Shown here: in pieces, positions 46,301 through 55,300 of the stretch
How the letters are laid out: the number at the start of each line of letters is the position of its first letter
Position numbering within the stretch: position 1 is the first letter of the stretch
From: Antedon mediterranea
Taxonomy: Eukaryota > Echinodermata > Crinoidea > Comatulida > Antedonidae
Length of the DNA stretch: 64,000 nucleotides
NCBI RefSeq assembly: GCF_964355755.1
Contig: NC_092676.1
Location: 13,934,288 to 13,998,287, forward strand
Direction of reading: 5' to 3'
Translations under genes and position numbers: made by a program
The notes under the pieces: model-generated
What the model was told of the DNA's origin: nothing
The model's input: only the letters and a program-made list of their open reading frames with translations
Database searches by the model: none

Positions 46301-49300
46301 GAGACTTGTCTATGGGACCCGAAGAGTAGCTAGTAGAAACATGACGTATGACGTTCTGGAATCATTCAACCATATCGGACTCAAAACACGCCGGCATTTT
46401 CAGTTCCCTCTCTCTACTATACTACTCTACACAATGTTGATCACACCACCGTCACACACACGAGGAGGAGGAAGCTCGCACACGGCCCAAAAATCGCTAG
46501 CTAGCAGAGAAAAAGTTTTGAGTCCGATATGGTTGAATGATTCCAGAACGTCATACGTCATGTTTCTACTAGCTACTCTTCGGGTCCCATAGACAAGTCT
46601 CGCAAAGCGCGAACATTTCTAGTAAACACACTTTTTAAATAAATCGTAAAAAATATAAAAGTTGAATTGTTTTATTGTTTGTTTTGTCTATATGGATATT
46701 GAAGTGTTTCTTCAAAATACCAGGAAAACATTTTGGCAAATTTAAGTAATTTAAAAGGTTAAATAAGCAATTGAAGTGACGGTACCTATCTATTGTATGG
46801 TAACAACAGCGAAAACTCATTAAGTAGATTATGCGATGCACCTGTGACGTCACAGCAATTTACGGCGACGGCTGTACGGCGAGCGCGTGCGGCAATATCC
46901 TCGATTTCGCGATGGTTCTGAAATCATATGTATACCCCTAATACGTTTTTAAAATATGGTCCTCGGTACAGTTGTCCTTTAAAGATATTATATTGTCCCC
47001 CTGAAAAATATTTTTTATTTCAAATTTGTTTTTGAATGTGTCATTTTATTTTTATTGTCACATATTAATAGTTATTCACATTAATTAGATGTTTTGCCCT
47101 ACTCTGACGTAATAAGCTCGGTGGTCTAGAGGTATGAACGCCAGGCTAGTGATCTGGAGGTCGTGGGTTTGAGTCCCACCCGAGAACTACTTGCGAATTT
47201 TTTCGCAAGTATTCTCAAATGTACTTAGTATAAAGTACAAATTACGTCAGAGTAGGGCAAAACATCTAATTATTCAACTCCCGGACGCAAAACTACAATT
47301 ATTCACATTAACCAAACAATTATTTACCTGAAAAAATGTAATTTAAAGCAAAAAATACTTAAATTGTCTGTCAGACAATGGTTTTTGGGTTATAATTAAA
47401 CGTTTCTTTTCTGTTTTTATACATGAATAAATATTATGTTTTTGTTACAGAAGTGAATAACTTTTATATTTGAAGTAAAATACAACAAGAATTCATACTT
47501 TGAAGTCATAATAGTGCAATTGAAATTGAAAAATAAAAAATACTGAATCTGATGATGATGTGCTTATTAAATAATTTAAATAAAAATGATGTCTAAATAA
47601 TATTACTTTATTATACTAAACAGACTCAATTTCTGTCACTTTAGTTTATTTTATAAATTATTGCTAAGGTCAAGTCTGGGGGTCACTTCATCAAGCCTAC
47701 TGTAGATGCTTCAAGTGTCAACAAATTGTATCCTATTACAACCAAAAACTTTACTATTATATGGACTGTTTTGATAATAATTGAATGATTATCTGACAGC
47801 GAATTACAGTATTATAATATCTGTCTAGATTGACAGTCAAATGGGACTCATTGTAAATACCAGAAATAATGTTTTGATTATTTGACAGTGAATTATTATA
47901 ATACTGGCCTACTGTATGTTGACAGCAAGAACAAAGTCATTATTTATTGAACAAGATTTTACAGATTACTGTCTACATGCATCTATGGGTACTGTATGTT
48001 CAGACTGACTCACAGCGTTACGGTGGAGTTACTGTATGTAAGCGGCATACATATTTTTGTGTCTGAACCAAGCCATGGATTAGCGTTAGAGAGTGTTAAT
48101 AACCCTAGCAGGAGAGAAAAGATTTAATAACGCTAATCCAGTGATGAATCAGTGATTTTAACCTTAACCAATGAAAAGACACGACCACGATTAGCAGACA
48201 GCAACTACATACCTGTACCCTAGTAGTATACGACAGCGAAATAGCTATGTCAAATGTATTTTCAGGTTTTCAACAGTAAAGTTGGCGTCAGTGATATGAT
48301 GTTTTCATAAATTAAATCAATTAATCAGATAATTTTCCATGTAATAATTACGTTTATTACTTTGAATTAAAATGCAATTCTACAAGTAGTAAGAACAAAT
48401 CAGTATATTTAAAGGTAACATTATATAAATAGAAATAACAAAAAAACAATTTTACGACAGCATAGCAGGGTACGTACATTTTTGTTAACCTTACCTGACT
48501 TTTACCTGGGTCCATATGAATGAATTCAAAATTGCTTTTTAAAATGTATAATTTAGCTTAACAACATACTCTTCTATAGGTCTAGCACCCTTGTTTAAGA
48601 CCTACAGTATGCATAGGCTAGGCCTACTTCTTTAGTCGTACATCTCATCATATTAACTCTTTCACTGCGCAGCATTAGTCCCACCTATGGCATCTGTATG
48701 TAGTAGTTATGAACCAGTGTAATATTCTGTTGCATTTTCTCATTGTCAGTACTTAAGCGCTTGAATCTAAAGCGATTACTTTGTTATACCTGTTTATATT
48801 GCCACCTTTATTACTGTTATTTTTTATTTATTTTTTAAATTAACATGGTGCTTAGCATTAGATACTGACCATGATATCTTTAACAGCGCTGGCGCCTATT
48901 GTTCTCAGGTTGACAATCGACAAGTATTACGAACCCCGTTATGTAAAACATCTTAGGAATGCCTGTTGTCAGAACAACCTTTTGTCTATTCTTCATCTTA
49001 ATACGCGGAGACTGTCAGACTTGCTGCTTGTTTTAGACTGTGATTTTGACATTATAGAAATGTTCTTGGTGAGGTTCTCAGCCGGGGCAAAAAGAAGAAA
49101 GCTGTTACCCCTGACTAAATCCACTGCTGATGGTTTCATTGATTATTTTACAAATATTGGGGCAGCCCTGGATAATAATATCCAGACTAGCAACATAAAC
49201 TATCAGATATTTTTAAAAGATAGTTTTACTAACTCCTTTTTTGATCCTACCAGCCCAGAAGAAATTATACAACTTGTTACAACACTGAAGGTGTGGATGG

Positions 49301-52300
49301 TATAAAAATAGCAGGATCACTAAACATATTATTTACCCTCTTTCAATTCCGTAGTCGAGTCAAACTGTTTCATTACCCCAAAAAAATTGCATGAAAATGT
49401 TTTTTTGAAGTATTACAATAAAATATGGTCTCAAAAAACATATTTCAAAAGTTTACTCAAATCAAACTACCGCAAAGGTTCAAAATCTGACGTTAAAAAA
49501 GATGGCCGCCAATTTTTGAAAATCGATAACCGCTTGTAGTAGACAGCTGTGTCAAATTGTTCAAAATATTTATGTTAAAAAAATAAGCGAAAACATAAGG
49601 TTTTTATCTTTGATACTTATGGCACAAAATATTTTCGAAACTACAGTACAGGAGGCATGTTACGTGATGTCTATGCAGAGCCTGTAATCAGCTATCACGA
49701 ACTTAAACACACAGCATGTTGCAAACCTAAACATTCAAACGTAGTGTTTTATAAAAATGTTTAACTTATAAACTTGATTACGGATTAATGTAGAGGAATC
49801 TTTATTTGTAATAACTGTCAAGTTTGGGACATTTAGTTTAATTGTTTGTTCCGATTATACCACTCTTCTGCTCCTGTAATTTCGTCCTCGTATAAATTCT
49901 CCACACACTTTCCAACAAAATCTGGAATGGGAATATTTGATGCACATTTACATTTCGATGGAAAGTTCAGATGTTTTTATTGTTTAATGTTTAATTTTGT
50001 CATTTTTATCTGTACAGTATTTGAATTTTGTTCACAGTTTTTGTCTTTCATTGGAAATGATATGCAGAGAAAGTAGATCCTGTGTAGATTCTTCAGCAGA
50101 GCCTGTATAATGAATGTGCTGAATGTTACTTTCAAATTTGATATTTATTCATCTGTTGATTTGCCATTATCGTTCCCAGTTTCCCATAACTTTTGGTACA
50201 TGTTCAATCATGACAATTCCAACTGTGCCATAGTTTTTCTACTTTTCCGTGCCTAAAATTCAAATTTTCATAATGTAATAATAGATAATTATCTTCCAAA
50301 ATTGCTATCTTTATGTTACATTTTGATGATGTCATCCTGTTAAAAATTGGATTAAAAGATGGGTCTCATAATTTCATCTATGCTACTACTGTATATAACA
50401 GTGTACTGTATACAGTGTATTCCGTAAATATAGTTATGCTTTATGACACAAAATACAGTAAGTACAATTCAGCACTGTAAACATATTGAATTCATGTCAT
50501 AGGATGGCGTAATAATTGTCGGCGTTCATATTTTAATGTATGTGCATGTTGCGTTTGCACGGATAACCCAAACTCGTCAAAGTGATGAGTTCAAATTTAG
50601 TTTTAATTTGCAGCCCAAAAAATTAACACTGACATTCAGCATTACCGACGTAAACGGTCACGTGAGGTTGCCAGACGCCGGAGAAAAATTTGCCGACACG
50701 AGTCTAGGCCTAGAGCTAGGCCTAGCCATACAACAGGATCAATGTAATGAATTACCGACGTAAACAGAATGAAGTATTATTTATTAAAATATTCTACTTG
50801 CACCGCATTGACAGTTTTATCTTTCGAGCGTGATGGACGGGGCGAGCGCGAGGATGCTAGGGCGCACCTTTATTTTGGGTTAATTTAATTAAAATTTGAA
50901 GTCAGTCAGCATTTGGTTTTTAATTATAAACTTTCTCTTTTTAAATAATGTATAATCATGAATTATTCCATATAAATATTTTATAGCACAACACCGTATT
51001 TCATTTATTGATAGATCTTTACAATGTAAACGTCACAATAATCTCCAACTCAGCTGGACATTTGTACGTTTATAGGGGATCGTTTGCTTTTCAATTCATT
51101 TTATTCATCATCATTATTATGATCATATTATATTTATTTTGTGATGTTGTGCAAAACTAGGCTAGGCCCTAGGCCTAGGACTTCTTTCTTGTGGAGTGAG
51201 CTCAGTTGAAAACATTCAGAGGTCTTCTATACTTTACTGTAGCTGAAACTAAAAACATGAAAAATGCCGATGTGATGGCCAACATACTTTTTTTCTTATT
51301 TTAAGGGCTGTAATTTGATATAGCTGGCTGATTTGAATTTTATTGAATGTACTTTGCTTAAGCTGCCCCTGCCCAACATTTTTTATTTTTGTATGTTTTT
51401 GCATGTTATTGTATTGCTTGTCAAATATAAACACATTTTAAAATTTTATTTTATACCAACTTACAACATTTATAAAATGGGTTATTTCAATAATTTGGTA
51501 CTACATTCATGTGTAGTTGATTTTTTTTTTCATTTAAAACTTTTTAGAACTTAGTTTGTATGAGTTAAATCGTACGCCCCAGGAAGCTATTACTGATGAT
51601 ACTGAAATTGCAGTTTCTCCACGTAGCTTGCATAGTGAGCTGATGTGTCCAATATGCCTTGATATGTTAAAAAACACTATGACAACAAAAGAGTGTCTGC
51701 ATCGATTCTGCCAAGACTGTATTATTACTGCTTTAAGAAGTGGGTAAGAAATTGTTTTGATAAATTTAATTTGATTGCATAGTGGATTACTACACTTTTT
51801 TTTCTACCTTGCAAAATTATTTTTTTTAATTGATAAAAAATGTATATTTTTTTTTAGCAATAAAGAATGTCCAACATGCAGAAAAAAACTGGTATCGAAG
51901 CGGTCTCTTCGACCAGATCCAAATTTTGACGACCTAATATCCAAGATATATCCGAGTCGAGAAGAGTATGATGCCCACCAGGAACGTGTTCTCTTGAGTT
52001 TAACAAAAAATACAAATCCTAATGCACTTAGCAGTAGCATTGAAGAGGGCATGAAATGGCAAGCTATGAACAGAGCTCAACGTGTAGTAAGTGTATTTGC
52101 CAGAATTAGGATGATGTAATAAAGCCTGGGGTTATTCATGCATACATATCATTTTTATTTTTCTGATACCATTTCTACAGAGGAAACAAAATCCAGTCAA
52201 TATAGCAGTTGATAAACAGGTGGAAGTTTCTGGCGAAACAGAGCAGGTGCAGCCCCCTCAGAAGAGAACTCGAACATCTGACGAATCTGATGCTGAAGCA

Positions 52301-55300
52301 CTTTGTGGCTACCAGCCAGCTATCATTAGTACTCCTGTTGAAATTGACATGCCATCTCTACCACCAGTGAACTCATGTGAAACACATGTTGTAGAAGATG
52401 AACCTGCTACTGAAGACTATGACCAAGATTACCAAGATGCTGCCACAGAAACAGAACAAGAACCAATACAAGAACCAACAGAACCTGTACAGGTCAGTTT
52501 ATTTTGCAGCATGCTTTTTAGTGCTTTATCAGTACAGTATATTACTTTGAAAATAAATATTACACCATCATTTATTATTATTATGTTTCATTCATGACAA
52601 GTTTTTGTATTTACACTTGGTGAAAGGTTATTTCTTATCAAGGGTCAACTCTTTGTGCACTAAAAATGGCATGTTTTACAAGAAGTTACATGTGCACACG
52701 CATTTAAAATTTCAAAATGCGCAAAATTAATTTCTAATCAACTTTTTATGCGATTTATGACATTTTGCTGATGTCAAAATTTCCCCACGCGCACAATTTT
52801 GCGCATACAGTGCGCACTGAAAATGAAAATCATGTTTTTTCTCTTGAATTGTGATTGTCCAGCCTTTTCTAGTCATTTTGAAAAAGATTGACATCATTTC
52901 AAATTAAAATGATGTCATACAAACAAGTTGGTTTAGACCATTTGTGTGCATTTTAGTTGCAAAAGTGACAAAATATTGTCAAAATTATGCCTATTTTTAA
53001 TCTATTATAGCTCTAAATGAATTCATAGAAAGAATTCATGCAGAATATTTAACTCTCGGATGTTATGATGTCATCATATGGCCATCTGAATTAATATTAA
53101 AAATTGGATTTTTATCACATTCGATATTTTACATGTATGGTGCACACGGAATATGAAAATCATGTTTTTTCCTCTTGAAATTTGATTTTCCAGCCTTTGC
53201 TAGTAATTTTAAAAACGATTGAGATCATTTAAGCTTTAAATTACGCCATACAAACATGTTTGATTAGACATGTGCATGCGTTTTAGTTAAAAAAAATTAC
53301 AAAATCACTTATTTCATCTTTACAGTAAATCTCAATCTGTTATATAGCTCTTTAGAATAAAAAGTGATACTCATGATGAAAATGTGTTCTGGAAGATGTT
53401 AAATTGTAGATATGAATTCATTTAAACATTTTTCCAAACGGATGTTGGGACATCATCATATGGCCAGTTGAATGAATTCTTCATAATTAGTTCATCACAT
53501 TTAAAAGAGCGCTCATCTACATTCTACCTATTTAAATCGCTTCATGTTAATTTAATATGTTGTTGCTCACACTATTTTCTTCCGAAATTGCTAACTTCGT
53601 GTTTCATTTTGATGACGTCATCATGTTAAAAACTGGTATCGTAATTTCACATATGCTACATTGTATGTAGTATGTATACAGTATATACTGTATCTGCACA
53701 TGACACAAAATAGACAGAATTCAGCACTAGCAACATATTCTTCAGGTCATAATGGTATAATCTTTTTCTGTGTGTAACATTACAACGTATGGCGTGCACG
53801 TGGCGTATGTTGTGCGGATAACTAACTCGTCAAAGTGACGAGTTCATATCTAGTTAGAATTAGAATTTATTGGGAGATATTACAGTATGTATAATACAAT
53901 GATGAGCTTTGACGGGATGGACCACCCTGTTGAAATAAATAAATAAATCATGTTTTGTTTATGTATATTTTATTCTTTCTGTAGGAAATAGAATTGGTGT
54001 TTAAACCATACCCATTGGATGAAAAAGAGAAGAAACGAGCTAGCAGTCGTTATTTGAAAACAACTGCAAACGCAACCATAGATCATCTTGCCAGATATCT
54101 GTCAATTAGATTGTCTATTGAAAGCAAAGGTTACACTTTTATTTTGTTTTATTTATTATATAATTTTGTTATGATCAAATGTTTGTGTACTGGTTAGGGG
54201 CCAGGTCAAAATTATATTACTCTGTGTAACACAACGTTTACACTACAGTGGTTAACGCACTAAATGTTTATGCATAATCTTGTAGATTTCAGTAATTGCG
54301 TTAGCAAATTGATTATTCATAAGTAAGCAAATAAATATAGTAGTAGGACAGCAGAAACAGGAGACACGCTCTGTTGATTTTTGGAGTTAATACAAGCATT
54401 TAAACAATAAATATCCTGCCTAATTTATTACATTCTACTGTTACTATTATTTATACCAAAAATCACCCAGACCACGATCAGACAGTGGGCAAACCCTGTC
54501 AACGTCTAAATATAGTGCGATGTCGTTGGTGGTATACACGCATGAAGTTGTTGACTAGGCTAGAAGGATGAACAAGACGGTGCTAATAACTTTTATTAGC
54601 TGAAAATATAATTCTGAAAAAAATATCCGTGTACTGTTTTTTTCGTTTTATTAAAAATCATTAAATAAAATAATTACATCACGATAGATGTCACAAATAC
54701 GGAAAATGGTCAACCCAAGAATATGAATATACACAGTGATAATTTCTTGCCAGTGGTGTGGCGTGTACATCAAATGGAATTTCTACAACAATCGTTCGGC
54801 TCGCTCGGAATTGTTTTTTCAACCAACGATTGATCAGAGCTAGCTTATGGCAAGCCAAATCTGCCAAAAGTCCTCAATCCATACTGTTAAACAACAATGC
54901 ATTCATTTACCGTCTTAGCAACACGATTTGTTATCAATTCATTGTCAAGTAAAACCATTCATTGTCAAGCCATGCATTGTCCTGTGAAATCATTCATCAT
55001 CAAACCAATCCATTCATCGTGAAGTCGCCAGCAAGTCAAACGATTCATCGTAAAATAATTCATCGGGAAGCCAGATCATTCATCGCGAAACCACCCTTCA
55101 CCATGAAGTCAAATTGTTCATAGCCAGACCAATCACCGTGATAACAAACCAATCATCATGTAGCTATTTGTTTCATATCCAAGCCAAACCGTTCTTCGTT
55201 AAGTCATTCATATTTAAGTCATTCGTCCTCAAGTCGTTAGTCCTCCAGTCATTCGTCCTCCAGTCATTCATCATTAAGTCATTCATCATTAAGTCCTCAA

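Noticed and set aside
46049-46853. Two near-identical 72-residue proteins in opposite orientation
   Set aside because: They are the two arms of the foldback element. The duplication is of DNA, and the frame has no family motif.
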